Shown: piece by piece, positions 6,885-15,468 of the stretch | Numbering within the stretch: position 1 is the first letter of the stretch | Layout: each line of letters opens with the position of its first letter | From: Fibrobacter sp. UWB16 | Lineage (GTDB): Bacteria; Fibrobacterota; Fibrobacteria; Fibrobacterales; Fibrobacteraceae | Length of the DNA: 64,000 nucleotides | Direction of reading: 5' to 3' | NCBI RefSeq assembly: GCF_900215325.1 | Contig: NZ_OCMS01000002.1 | Span: 620,001 to 684,000 of the forward strand | Program-made: the position numbers and the translations under genes | Notes under the pieces: generated by a model | Seen by the model: only the letters and a program-made list of their open reading frames with translations | What the model was told of the DNA's origin: nothing | The model's database searches: none

Positions 6885-8204
6885 TTACTTCGAGAGCTTT
6901 TCAGTAAGTCCCATAAGCATGTTCAAGCCTACTGCGTCCATGGCAGTGCTTGCGCCGCCCTTGGAGTCGCCGGTCATCATGATTTCCGGGACGAGCGGAT
7001 GTGCGGACTTGGCGAGAGCTTCAGCAACACCGACCTTGGTCTTGTAATCCCATTCGGCGCGTTCTTGCGGAGTCAAACCGGCGCTGACGAGAGCCCTGTT
7101 GGCGGCTGCTTCTGCTTCTTTTTCGGCTTTGATTTTCTTAGCGACTTCGAGAGCTCTCAAAGCTTCGAGGCGTGCCACTTCTTGTTCTTTTTGCGCCTGG
7201 AGAACGGCAACATCGCGTTCCTTTTCTGCCTGCGTCACAGCTTTGATTTTTTCCACTTCCTGGTCTGCTTTTGCCTGAGCAATGCGAGCCTTGCCTTCGG
7301 CTTCGGCGGTGATGGCTGCCTGCTTTGCCGTTTCTGCTGCCGTTGCGTTAGAGACGCGCTTCATTTCGCGGTCCTTCACGATGTCGAGCTGCTGTTGAGC
7401 TTTCTGATCGAGGCGGACGTTCTGGATTTCGAACTGCACCACTCTGATGCCGTAAAGACGGAGTGCCGAGGGCTTTGTCAAGATGCGGTTGCCGTTCTTA
7501 TCGAGTTTCAGCTTTGTGACCTTGTATTCTTGCGTTTCGGCTTTCTTGATGATTTTGCCTTCGGAATCGTAATCGTCTTCGCCGGCCTTTTCGGTGAGCA
7601 CTTCGATTGTGGTGAGGTATTCACCTTCCGTGAGTTGGTCTTCGGCGATTCTTCTGAATTCAGCAATCTTTGTCACCTTGGCTTCTTCGGCGGTGAAGAG
7701 CGGTGCGGTCTTTCTAACGGCGGAGAGCACGGAGTTACGGACAAGGTCATGCTTGAGTTTCTTGTCGGAACGTTGTTCGCGGTGGATTTTCACGAGGTCT
7801 TCGCAGTCCGTGGGGAGCTGGTATTTGAGGTAGCCACTGATTTCGGCGTTTGCATTTCGGGACAAGGTAACGGAAATATCGTCCTCGTCGTCGTCGCCGC
7901 CTTCCCAGCCTTCGCCCTTTACCTTATCGGTAGAGGAGTTGAAGTAGAAGTCCTTGGTTCTGTCGTAAGAGTAGATGCTTGCAAAACCCTTGAAGTAGAA
8001 ACCGGCGTGGTCGATGCAGGAGAGGGTACCAAACGGAGACTGCTTCACAAGAAGCTGCGTTGCGCTATTGTAACCGATATTACATTTGAGCAAAATAAGA
8101 GCGATAACAACGATGACCGCGACAATGATTGCTTTTGTGTAATTCTTTTTGGGAAGCTGTATTTTGGGTTGCACTTTGGGCTGTAATTTGGATTCTGTTT
8201 CCAT
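6885..8204 (-). CDS. SPFH/band 7 domain membrane protein
   Basis: I place the start at 8204 because GAAGGA sits 9 bases upstream; an in-frame ATG nine codons earlier lacks a site. The 439-residue product has one membrane segment near the N-terminus (AIIVAVIVVIALILL, about residues 25-40), then an SPFH domain, then a long Ala/Glu/Lys coiled coil (about 255-360), as in flotillins and HflK/stomatin proteins. The segment GGDDDEDD is an acidic insertion in the SPFH part. The C-terminus is Gly/Met-rich. It probably oligomerises at the membrane; its partner is unknown. Confidence 0.85.
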   Translation of the reverse strand: METESKLQPKVQPKIQLPKKNYTKAIIVAVIVVIALILLKCNIGYNSATQLLVKQSPFGTLSCIDHAGFYFKGFASIYSYDRTKDFYFNSSTDKVKGEGWEGGDDDEDDISVTLSRNANAEISGYLKYQLPTDCEDLVKIHREQRSDKKLKHDLVRNSVLSAVRKTAPLFTAEEAKVTKIAEFRRIAEDQLTEGEYLTTIEVLTEKAGEDDYDSEGKIIKKAETQEYKVTKLKLDKNGNRILTKPSALRLYGIRVVQFEIQNVRLDQKAQQQLDIVKDREMKRVSNATAAETAKQAAITAEAEGKARIAQAKADQEVEKIKAVTQAEKERDVAVLQAQKEQEVARLEALRALEVAKKIKAEKEAEAAANRALVSAGLTPQERAEWDYKTKVGVAEALAKSAHPLVPEIMMTGDSKGGASTAMDAVGLNMLMGLTEKLSK

Positions 8205-8223
8205 TGTTTTTTCCTTCTTTAGT

Positions 8224-8251
8224 TTATGCAATAAATATAGTTATTGCATAA
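8224..8251. repeat. perfect 11-bp palindrome in SPFH gene promoter
   Basis: TTATGCAATAA at 8224-8234 is matched by TTATTGCATAA at 8241-8251 around a 6-base centre. On the minus strand the centre and right arm contain TATATT, a -10-like hexamer for the SPFH gene, and the other arm covers the last codons and stop of the esterase gene. It fits an operator or a hairpin between the two genes. Confidence 0.55.
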
Positions 8252-9140
8252 GGCTTGTCAGGGAGAGCGCCGTCGTTCTTTCGGTGCTGCTCTTGACAAT
8301 GTCCGCAATCGTCTGGCGGGCTTCCTCGCCTTCGGGGGCGGGGTAGAGGGGGAACACGTGTCCCAGTTCTTCTCCGACGTGGAGCGTGACGGATACGCCT
8401 GCAGACTTCATTTTTTCACCGCAATTGACGATGTCGGGATAGAATACTTCCCAGGTGCCGACGAAAATGTCGGTGGGCGGGAGCCCCTGCATGTTGCCGT
8501 AGAGTGGCGATACCATTGGATCGTGTGCATCCATGCCGTTAGCCCAAGATAGACCAAATTGATGTAGTTCGTCGATATGAAGCCAGTTGTCGTATTCTGC
8601 TATGGATTCATCGCCGCCAGTGATGTCGACCCACGGTGAAATCAGGATGAGGTGCATGGGCGAGGGGAGCGATTGCTCTAGGATTTCTTCGGCGAGCGCA
8701 AGCGAGAATCCGCCACCGGCACTGTCTCCCATGATGATGATTTTGCTTGCGGGGAAGCGTTTCAAGAGTTCGCTGTAGAGCTTTAATACGAGTGTATGGG
8801 CTTCGAGCGCCGTATGTTCCGGCAAAAGGGGGTAGTCCGGCATCACCAAGCCGCAACCAGTTGCTTTGGAGAGATCGGCTAGCATTTTCCAATGGAAAAG
8901 TTGAAAGCCTTGCCTGTAGCCACCGCCGTGGAGGTAGAGAATGACGGGCTTGGTTTCGTCTGCGGCCGCCATCTCAAGAACTTGCATGCCCTCGATTTGG
9001 TATTCTTTTAAGGGGCGCTTGAACTTGACCTGTTTTGGAATCAGCGGATTGCTTTCGCCAAAGTTATAGACGTCCACCAATGAGACTATTGCTACGAGCG
9101 CGAGCAACAAACAGGGCACGAATATCTTTGCAAATTTCAT
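8241..9140 (-). CDS. alpha/beta hydrolase, HSL-type esterase
   Basis: The 299-residue protein begins with a hydrophobic N-terminal segment (IFVPCLLLALVAIVSLV), a signal anchor or signal peptide. The esterase core has LHGGGYRQG (oxyanion HGGG), GDSAGGGFS (nucleophile Ser), ISPWVD and GTWEVFYPD (acid region), and ELGHVFPLYP (catalytic His). This is the hormone-sensitive-lipase family layout; such enzymes hydrolyse short acyl or acetyl esters. Location at or outside the inner membrane is inferred. A role in removing acetyl groups from plant polysaccharide is possible but unproven. The start at 9140 is an ATG; the TTG four codons upstream is less likely. Confidence 0.85.
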   Translation of the reverse strand: MKFAKIFVPCLLLALVAIVSLVDVYNFGESNPLIPKQVKFKRPLKEYQIEGMQVLEMAAADETKPVILYLHGGGYRQGFQLFHWKMLADLSKATGCGLVMPDYPLLPEHTALEAHTLVLKLYSELLKRFPASKIIIMGDSAGGGFSLALAEEILEQSLPSPMHLILISPWVDITGGDESIAEYDNWLHIDELHQFGLSWANGMDAHDPMVSPLYGNMQGLPPTDIFVGTWEVFYPDIVNCGEKMKSAGVSVTLHVGEELGHVFPLYPAPEGEEARQTIADIVKSSTERTTALSLTSLMQ

Positions 9141-9215
9141 ACGAGGGGGCAATTACACCAGAGTTCTCGACAATATACTTTTTCCGTCGTGTAAACTCAA
9201 GTAAAAAAAAGAAGA

Positions 9216-9316
9216 CCCCGGAATAAATCCGGGGTGACAATTCACTGGATCCCCTCCCGCGCTACGCTTGGTCGAGGATGACAATTCTAATAACTATTGA
9301 CTAATGACCAATGACT
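9216..9316. repeat. intergenic repeats and hairpin terminator before rpiA 3' end
   Basis: CCCCGGA pairs with TCCGGGG at 9216-9234 (hairpin repeat). A reverse copy of the GTCATCC...GGATCCAGT repeat spans 9244-9282. A degenerate TTGACTAATGACCAATGAC string runs from about 9290 to 9316 and overlaps the rpiA stop codon. No gene is visible between the esterase and rpiA. Confidence 0.65.
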
Positions 9317-10004
9317 AGAATTCGATCAAGCCCTTGGCTTCGTCAGCGAGGATGACCTTCGTTGCCATGTTGATGAACAGGCCGTGTCCGACGATACCCA
9401 CGATGTGTTCCAGATCACGGGCGAGCTTGTCCGGGTCTGCGATGGGGGCGAACTTCGCATCGGCGATGAGGTTGCCTGAATCGCTAATCACCGGACCGTC
9501 CTTGCCAGGAGCGCCCATACGGACCTTGACTTCGCCACCGAGCTTTTTCACGCGTTCTGTCACGACGGCGATAGCTCCCGGGATGATTTCAAGAGGGACT
9601 GCGAACTTGGTGCCGAGCAGCTGCACGGCCTTGCCGGAGTCTGCGATAATCACGTAGTTATCCGTCATGGAGGCGACAATCTTTTCGAGGAGGTGAGCGG
9701 CTCCGCGTCCCTTGATTAGGTTGCGGTTCGGGTCAATTTCGTCTGCACCGTCAATCACCATGTCGAGGTGGCTCACTTCGCCCATTTCCTTGAGCGGGAT
9801 GCCGAGGCTACGGCATTGGAGTGTGGTGCTCCAGCTGGTCGAAACGCCCGTCACGTGGATGCCTTCGGTCTTGATGCGTTCGGCAAGGCGGTTCACCATG
9901 TGAGCTGCCGTGCTGCCTGTGCCGAGACCGACAATCATTCCATCCTTGATCATGTCTGCGGCACGAACGCCTGCAGCCTTCTTGAGTTCATCCATCGATG
10001 CCAT
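9315..10004 (-). CDS. rpiA: ribose-5-phosphate isomerase A
   Basis: The 229-residue protein interconverts ribose-5-phosphate and ribulose-5-phosphate in the pentose phosphate pathway. Family motifs are intact: VGLGTGSTAAHMV (phosphate loop), DGADEID (catalytic Asp region), KGRGAAHLLEKIVA and ADSGK. The ATG at 10004 is chosen because AAGGAG lies 9 bases upstream and the ATG overlaps the slyD stop (TAATG); the ATG at 10013 abuts the ribosome-binding site and cannot use it. It is cotranscribed after slyD. Confidence 0.95.
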   Translation of the reverse strand: MASMDELKKAAGVRAADMIKDGMIVGLGTGSTAAHMVNRLAERIKTEGIHVTGVSTSWSTTLQCRSLGIPLKEMGEVSHLDMVIDGADEIDPNRNLIKGRGAAHLLEKIVASMTDNYVIIADSGKAVQLLGTKFAVPLEIIPGAIAVVTERVKKLGGEVKVRMGAPGKDGPVISDSGNLIADAKFAPIADPDKLARDLEHIVGIVGHGLFINMATKVILADEAKGLIEF

Positions 10005-10636
10005 TAGCGCCATCTCCTTTCGTTTGAGTCAAAATTGTCGTCGCCCATGCGATTGTCGTAACTGTCGTAGTTATCGTATCCATCGTTAAATTCGTCTTCA
10101 TCCGGGAAGCCGGACTCCTGTTCGGTGAAACTTGCTTCGACGATGTCTACAACTTCGACGTTAAAAATCAAATCCTTGCCTGCAAACGGGTGGTTTCCGT
10201 CCACAATCACGGTGTCTTCGAGAATTTCCTTGATGGTGTAAATGCCGTCGCACTGGTCGTCATCGCCATCCAGGTTCAAGTCGTTTACAAATTCCTCGGC
10301 GGTGTCCGGCAGCTGGAATTCGCGCATGTCGTTATCCTGGTACATTTCGAGTTCCATGCCGAGCCAGAGCTCTCCGACGTCGCGGAGTTCTTCTTTCGGG
10401 ACTGTGAGGATAAGGTCCTTGCGGTATTCGCCATAACCGAGATTTGCCGGAATGCTCACCGTAAACTTTTCGCCCAGACGACGCCCCGTCAATGCGTCTT
10501 CGAGTCCGGGAATGATATTGTTGTATCCGTGGATGTACACGAACGGCTGGGAGGCGGGAACTTCTTCAAGAATTCGCTTGCCTTCTCTGAGGGTGTAGGC
10601 TATGCTCACCTTCATCTTGTCTTGAATGACTACCAT
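10004..10636 (-). CDS. slyD: SlyD-like FKBP-type peptidyl-prolyl isomerase
   Basis: The first 75 residues are an FKBP domain (QPFVYIHGYNNIIPGLEDAL, then ANLGYGEY), interrupted by the chaperone insert typical of SlyD (about 76-125), with HPFAGKDLIFNVEVVDI closing the fold. The usual His-rich metal tail is replaced by an acidic and aromatic tail (DEDEFNDGYDNYDSYDNR). It should catalyse prolyl isomerisation and hold unfolded chains in the cytoplasm; nickel binding is doubtful without the His tail. It is translationally coupled to rpiA downstream. Confidence 0.88.
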   Translation of the reverse strand: MVVIQDKMKVSIAYTLREGKRILEEVPASQPFVYIHGYNNIIPGLEDALTGRRLGEKFTVSIPANLGYGEYRKDLILTVPKEELRDVGELWLGMELEMYQDNDMREFQLPDTAEEFVNDLNLDGDDDQCDGIYTIKEILEDTVIVDGNHPFAGKDLIFNVEVVDIVEASFTEQESGFPDEDEFNDGYDNYDSYDNRMGDDNFDSNERRWR

Positions 10637-10693
10637 ACGGGCGTAAATGTAGTAAAATTGGTCAATTTCGCCACTTATATTAAATTGTTTTTC

Positions 10694-10699
10694 TAAATT
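10694..10699 (+). promoter_or_regulatory. -10-like hexamer, probable leaderless start
   Basis: TAAATT is followed by 6 bases (ACGGAC) and the ATG at 10706, with no Shine-Dalgarno. Confidence 0.5.
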
Positions 10700-10705
10700 A
10701 CGGAC

Positions 10706-11434
10706 ATGCTTTACGGTATTTGTTCAGATATCCATTCCAATGCCACCGCTTTCGAGGCTGTGCTCCAGTCCATGCGCGAAAATGGCGTGGAACGGAGAGT
10801 ATGCCTTGGTGATATTGTGGGATATGGCGTCGATACCGATGAGTGCGTCAATTTGGTTAAAGAGAACATGGATGTGTGCCTGATCGGGAACCACGACAGC
10901 GTGGCGGTCCGGTACGAATCCAGCGCCGGGTTCAACCCGTACGCGAAGCAGGCGATTGAATGGACCCAGAAGAACCTCTCTAAGGAGTCCGTGACGTATA
11001 TCCGCTCGCTCCCGTACATCCAGGAAGAAAACGATATCTGCTTTGTGCATGCGTCGCCCTTGTCTCCGGCAGATTGGGTCTATGTGACCGATCTCGAGGA
11101 TGCGCTGAACGCTTTTGACCATTTCTCGGAGCGCTACTGCTTTGTGGGGCATACGCATAGCCCGGTCATCATTGCTAGCCGCCCCTTGGCGATCCCGAAG
11201 ATTCTGGACGAGTACGAGTACGTGATTGCGAATACCGAACGCTTGCTGGTGAACGTCGGCAGTGTGGGGCAGCCCCGCGACCGCGACCCGAGAGCCTGCT
11301 GGTGTCTGCTCGATACCGAGACCAAGTGCGTGCGGCTCATTCGAGTGGAATACGACATTCGTGAGACGCAGAACCGCATGAAAAAGCAGGGGATGCCCTC
11401 GTTTTTGATTGACCGACTATCGGTGGGGCGTTAG
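10706..11434 (+). CDS. metallophosphoesterase family protein
   Basis: The 242-residue protein carries the calcineurin-like phosphoesterase metal motifs in order: SDIHSN (8-13), GDIVGYG, GNHDS, then VHASP and GHTHSP. The closest layout is the small bacterial group related to diadenosine tetraphosphatases and YfcE-type phosphodiesterases; the substrate cannot be told from sequence. The stop is followed at once by rlmH (TAG then ATG), so the two genes and folA probably form an operon. The start is predicted to be leaderless. Confidence 0.9.
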   Translation: MLYGICSDIHSNATAFEAVLQSMRENGVERRVCLGDIVGYGVDTDECVNLVKENMDVCLIGNHDSVAVRYESSAGFNPYAKQAIEWTQKNLSKESVTYIRSLPYIQEENDICFVHASPLSPADWVYVTDLEDALNAFDHFSERYCFVGHTHSPVIIASRPLAIPKILDEYEYVIANTERLLVNVGSVGQPRDRDPRACWCLLDTETKCVRLIRVEYDIRETQNRMKKQGMPSFLIDRLSVGR

Positions 11435-11896
11435 ATGAAGTGGGTGTTGGCGGTGTTTGGTAAGGCTGGTTCCCCGTTCATTGCGGACGAGGTGGAAAAG
11501 TATGTGAAGCGTTTGCGCGGTTCCGCGATGCCACTGGAAGTGGTGGAGCTCAAGGAATCGAAAATTGACGACCACGCCCAGGCGCTTGCTCAGGAAGCCG
11601 CTCTTTTCGAGAAAAAATTCCCGCGTAACGAGTTCCGCCGAGTGATCCTCTCCGAAGAGGGCAAGCTCATGACGACGGTTAAGCTCGCCGATACGTTACA
11701 GGCCCGCTTTACGGGAAATATTGTGTTTTTGATTGGCTCCGCGTACGGCATCGACGAGAACTTGAAAAAGTCCGCCGACTTGCTCTTGAGCCTTTCTCCA
11801 TTGACTTTTACCCACGACCACGCCAGGATTATTACGGTAGAACAGCTCTACCGCGTCCAGATGGTCATGCAAAACCACCCATATCATCACCGATGA
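11435..11896 (+). CDS. rlmH: 23S rRNA pseudouridine-1915 N3-methyltransferase
   Basis: This 153-residue SPOUT methyltransferase has the family's C-terminal knot: [36 protein letters not shown] and NHPYHHR at the end (pieces shown separately). RlmH methylates pseudouridine 1915 in helix 69 of the large subunit. Length is normal for the family. It begins directly after the stop of the phosphoesterase gene with no spacer. Confidence 0.94.
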   Translation: MKWVLAVFGKAGSPFIADEVEKYVKRLRGSAMPLEVVELKESKIDDHAQALAQEAALFEKKFPRNEFRRVILSEEGKLMTTVKLADTLQARFTGNIVFLIGSAYGIDENLKKSADLLLSLSPLTFTHDHARIITVEQLYRVQMVMQNHPYHHR

Positions 11897-11911
11897 GACG
11901 AGAGACGAAAG
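11892..11911 (+). repeat. GACGAGAGACGAAAG-type repeat before folA
   Basis: A degenerate string of GAGACGA and GAAAGAC units fills the 15-base gap between rlmH and folA, and must supply whatever ribosome-binding site folA has. Related strings occur at 57785-57816 and 62302-62334. Confidence 0.55.
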
Positions 11912-12403
11912 ATGTTAATTTCTGCAATTGTAGCGGTTTCTGAAAACAATGTCATCGGGCGTGACGGTCACTTGCCGTGGCACCTGTCTGCCGATCTCAA
12001 GCGCTTCAAGGCGATTACCTCGGGGCATGCCATCATCCTCGGTCGCAAGAATTATGACGATATCGGACGCCCGCTCCCGAACCGCACGAACTACGTGCTC
12101 ACCCGCAACAGGGATTTCCAGGCCCCGGGCTGCATTGTCTGCTCTTCGCTCGGTGAGGCTATTGAGGCCGCTCGCGCTGCAGGCGAGACGGAATGCTTTA
12201 TTATTGGTGGTGCTGCCGTGTATCGTGAGGCGATGCCGCTGGTCGAAAAGCTCTATTTGACGAGAGTTTTGTCGCACGTGGAAGGCGATGTTTTCTTCCC
12301 GGAGTGGAACGATAAGTTCCAGAAAGAAAGCGAAGAATCTTTCCCGGCAGACGAAAAAAACGACTTCCCGACAACCTTTGAAATTTGGGTACGAAAAAAA
12401 TAA
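11912..12403 (+). CDS. folA: dihydrofolate reductase
   Basis: A 163-residue DHFR that reduces dihydrofolate with NADPH. Visible signatures: AIVAVSENNVIGRDGHLPWHL at the N-terminus (Met20-loop region with LPWHL), the substrate Asp replaced in the usual position by the SADLKRFK helix, IILGRKNYDDIGRPLPNR (cofactor loop) and CFIIGGAAVYREAMP (glycine motif). It is the third gene of a compact set with the phosphoesterase and rlmH. The upstream gap is occupied by the GAGACGA-type repeat, so the initiation signal is weak. Confidence 0.95.
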   Translation: MLISAIVAVSENNVIGRDGHLPWHLSADLKRFKAITSGHAIILGRKNYDDIGRPLPNRTNYVLTRNRDFQAPGCIVCSSLGEAIEAARAAGETECFIIGGAAVYREAMPLVEKLYLTRVLSHVEGDVFFPEWNDKFQKESEESFPADEKNDFPTTFEIWVRKK

Positions 12404-12442
12404 GGTTCTATTGCCCTTAGAATTACTTATTATATACTAGAG

Positions 12443-14134
12443 ATGTTGTTGAGGAATGGAAAGAAAATACTTAGACTTCTCATTGCAGTGGTTGCCGCTG
12501 TAATTGTTGTTCTATTTGTCGTCAGTTTTAACGGCATGTGCCGTCATGGTTCGTGCAACAATGTCATCGCCCTTAACGATGGCTGGTCCATTTCTTTTGG
12601 CGGCATTCATCTTCCGCCGATGGAACATGTCTCCGATTTCCGAGTTCCCTCAAATATTCAGCCCGGCGATACGATTATCTACGAGCGCGACATGCGGAAT
12701 GATTCAATTCCCTTGCCGACAACGCTCCGTTTCCATGCGTATCACGTTGCTGTAGCTGTCTATGTTGACAGTGTTTGCTATTACCGTTATGGTTTTGAAC
12801 GCTTTAAAGAGGGTAAACTGGTCGGTAGCGGCATCCACCTTGTGAATATGCCGGAATTTCTTGACGACCATGTCATTCGCGTGGTGACGATTGTGACCGA
12901 AAAAGCGGCCGCAAAATCTGTGGCGCAGATTGAACTTTTGCGTTCAAATAGCATGACAGACTATTTTTCGCAAAATTCTGATTCCATTACCATTGGCATA
13001 TTCCTGATGTTCTTTGGGGCCATTGCCTTTATTACGGGCTGCTGTGCCGTCGGCTTTGACAGGGCTTATTACCGCCTTGTTCTGATTGGCTTGTTTGCTG
13101 GTTTGATGGGACTTTGGACGCTGAATTACGCGAAGGGTATCCAGATTGTTTCCACGAACTATGCGCTGGATACGACGTTGGAATACGTTTCGCTTTACCT
13201 TGCAGCAATCCCGTTTGGCCTTTTGATTATCAATATGCGTGCGGGCAAGATTTCGACCTGGAAGTTGAACGTGCTGAAAGTCATTGTCGGCTTTGGTGTG
13301 CTGTTCTTCTTGGTGACGACGATTTTGCATGTGACCGATATTGCGCATTACCCGACATTCTTGCTCGTTTACCATTGCTATATCTTTGTATCGTTCCTGT
13401 TCATGGTCATTTTCAAGGTGCTTTACGATCGTGGTGCCGGAATGCAAGAAAAGATTCTTGCGTCGGGAACGGTGGTGTTTGTGCTGTTTGGCATTGCCGA
13501 TTTGTTCCGCTACAATGTGCAGAATTTGTTCGGCTTGGAAAAATCCTTCTTGGATGCGACTTGCCTTCCTGTGGGGACGCTCCTGTTCATCTTGTTCTTG
13601 ATGGTGGGCTATCTCGTCTACATGTACGAGGAACTCATGGACAAGACTGAGAAAGAAGTGCTCCGCCAGATTGCCTATCGTGATGCCTTGACGGGCATTT
13701 ACAACCGCGCCAAGTGCGAACGCATTTTTGAAGTGCTCAACCGCGATGATAGTGACTACGCGATTGTGAGTATCGACGTGAATGGACTTAAGTACGTAAA
13801 CGACCACTTTGGGCATTCCATGGGCGATAAGCTTTTGTGCGCCTTTGCCGATGTGTTCAAGAATGCGTTTAATGGCATCGGGACGACTATTCGCATGGGT
13901 GGTGACGAGTTTGTGGCGATTGTTCGTGCCGAACACCTTTCTGATTTGAGCACGGCGTTAAAGACGATGGTGCTTCTGGAAAAAGAGGCCAAGTTGCCGA
14001 TTGCTCTGAACGTTGCTTATGGCTACTCCGTACGCCGTCGCGGTGATGCCGTGACAGCAATGGATGTTTACCGCATGGCGGATGCAAACATGTACGCCAT
14101 GAAGCTCGCTTCTAAGCAACAGCGAATGGCGTAA
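12443..14134 (+). CDS. membrane-bound diguanylate cyclase
   Basis: The 563-residue protein has an N-terminal membrane segment (LLIAVVAAVIVVLFVVSF, about 11-28), an extracytoplasmic beta-rich domain (about 30-175), roughly seven further membrane helices (180-395) and a GGDEF domain (about 400-560). The layout resembles 7TM-DISM sensor proteins. The active-site loop RMGGDEF is intact, so it should make cyclic di-GMP. The product-inhibition site is absent: NGIG stands where RxxD would precede the loop. TATATA lies 6 bases before the ATG, so the mRNA may be leaderless. Confidence 0.9.
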   Translation: MLLRNGKKILRLLIAVVAAVIVVLFVVSFNGMCRHGSCNNVIALNDGWSISFGGIHLPPMEHVSDFRVPSNIQPGDTIIYERDMRNDSIPLPTTLRFHAYHVAVAVYVDSVCYYRYGFERFKEGKLVGSGIHLVNMPEFLDDHVIRVVTIVTEKAAAKSVAQIELLRSNSMTDYFSQNSDSITIGIFLMFFGAIAFITGCCAVGFDRAYYRLVLIGLFAGLMGLWTLNYAKGIQIVSTNYALDTTLEYVSLYLAAIPFGLLIINMRAGKISTWKLNVLKVIVGFGVLFFLVTTILHVTDIAHYPTFLLVYHCYIFVSFLFMVIFKVLYDRGAGMQEKILASGTVVFVLFGIADLFRYNVQNLFGLEKSFLDATCLPVGTLLFILFLMVGYLVYMYEELMDKTEKEVLRQIAYRDALTGIYNRAKCERIFEVLNRDDSDYAIVSIDVNGLKYVNDHFGHSMGDKLLCAFADVFKNAFNGIGTTIRMGGDEFVAIVRAEHLSDLSTALKTMVLLEKEAKLPIALNVAYGYSVRRRGDAVTAMDVYRMADANMYAMKLASKQQRMA

Positions 14135-14180
14135 TTTCACAAAAAAATTCATTCTCCGCAATTTTTTGATTAGATTTTGA

Positions 14181-15467
14181 ATGATGATTGAGTTCAATAT
14201 CTTTTATAAGCTTGCGGCTGCGCTGGGTATCGGTTTTATTATCGGTATGCAGCGTGAAAACTCGTATTCCCGCAATAATTCTAGGCACCCCGCTGGGTTG
14301 TGCTCGTTTTCAATTGTAAGCCTTTGTGGCGCCTTGTCTTGCTACCTGGGCGACCTGATGGGCTCCATTGTTCCCTTTGTCGTTGGCCTTGTGATCGTTG
14401 GGCTTTTGCTTGTGGCAAGCCATATTGCGTACGGCCTTTCGAACCAGAATAATGGCGGGCCTGCGGGCGTCACGACTAGTGCGGCACTTATCATGATTTA
14501 TTTCTTGGGGGCGCTTTGCTGGTTCAACCGGCTCTTGGAAGCGTGTATCCTCATGATTGTGCTTTTGTGGCTGTTGGCGGTCAAGCGGCAACTTCACGAT
14601 TTTGCGAAAAAGATCTCGACCGAAGACATTATCGCGACAGTCAAGTTCGCGGTGATTTCTCTCATGATTTTGCCGTTCCTCCCAAACCATGCTTATGGCC
14701 CGGCGGGGCTTGAAGTCTTGAATCCGCATACGATTTGGCTTTTTGTCGTGTTCATTTGCGGCATCGGCTTTGTGGGCTATGTGCTCATCAAGCTTGTCGG
14801 TCCGGGTAAAGGCATTTGGCTCACGGGACTTTTGGGCGGGCTTGCGAGCAGTACCGCACTCACGCTGAACTTGGCGGGCCGTAGCGTTGATAACGAACAG
14901 TATGCGGCGGACTTTACGCTAGGCATTGTGCTTAGCTGGTCGGTGATGTATGCGCGACTCTATCTCATTTGCGTATTCCTGATGCCGTCACTTGCGCTCC
15001 CGTTGTTGGCGCCTTTGCTTGTGCCTGTGGTGCCGGGGCTTGGCTATGCGGCGTACCTGAAACTCCGTGAATCTAAGGATCATCGCCAGAAGACAACTGA
15101 TTTTAACAACCCGTTCAAGCTGTTGCCTGCAATTAAGTTTGGCTTGGTCTTTACGGTGGTCATGTTCATCGCGAATGCGGCTCACGCTTATTTTGGCTCA
15201 GGTGCGTTGATGATTTGTAGCTTCTTGGGCGGTGCGGCTGAAATGGATGCCGTGGCGTTTTCGCTCATCGACATGTGCCGAAAGGCGACTCTTGAACACC
15301 ACAACTTGATCTTGGCGCTCCTTTTTGCGAGCCTTGCCAATACGCTTACCAAGGGCTGCATGGTGTATTTCCTTGGGGCAAAGTCCATGCGCCGCCCGAT
15401 TCTCCCGGCGGTGGGGCTTATCTGCGGCGTGTCCGTAGTGATGATTGGAATTTATTCGGTGGTATAA
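14181..15467 (+). CDS. MgtC/SapB-like membrane protein with DUF4010-type C-terminal region
   Basis: The 428-residue polytopic protein opens with an MgtC/SapB-type region (ALGIGFIIGMQRE, then HPAGLCSFSIVSLCGAL), about 140 residues of helices, and continues with a DUF4010-type bundle (GLLGGLASSTALTLNLA and LGGAAEMDAVAFSL). Proteins of this fused type are annotated as putative transporters without a known substrate. Two start codons lie in tandem; TAGATT is 4 bases before the first and 7 before the second (14184), so the second may be the true start if the mRNA is leaderless. Confidence 0.85.
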   Translation: MMIEFNIFYKLAAALGIGFIIGMQRENSYSRNNSRHPAGLCSFSIVSLCGALSCYLGDLMGSIVPFVVGLVIVGLLLVASHIAYGLSNQNNGGPAGVTTSAALIMIYFLGALCWFNRLLEACILMIVLLWLLAVKRQLHDFAKKISTEDIIATVKFAVISLMILPFLPNHAYGPAGLEVLNPHTIWLFVVFICGIGFVGYVLIKLVGPGKGIWLTGLLGGLASSTALTLNLAGRSVDNEQYAADFTLGIVLSWSVMYARLYLICVFLMPSLALPLLAPLLVPVVPGLGYAAYLKLRESKDHRQKTTDFNNPFKLLPAIKFGLVFTVVMFIANAAHAYFGSGALMICSFLGGAAEMDAVAFSLIDMCRKATLEHHNLILALLFASLANTLTKGCMVYFLGAKSMRRPILPAVGLICGVSVVMIGIYSVV

Positions 15468-15468
15468 A

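Noticed and set aside
6807-8186. A 459-codon open frame antisense to the SPFH gene
   Set aside because: Phe/Cys/Leu-rich translation of the coiled-coil coding strand, with no start signal.
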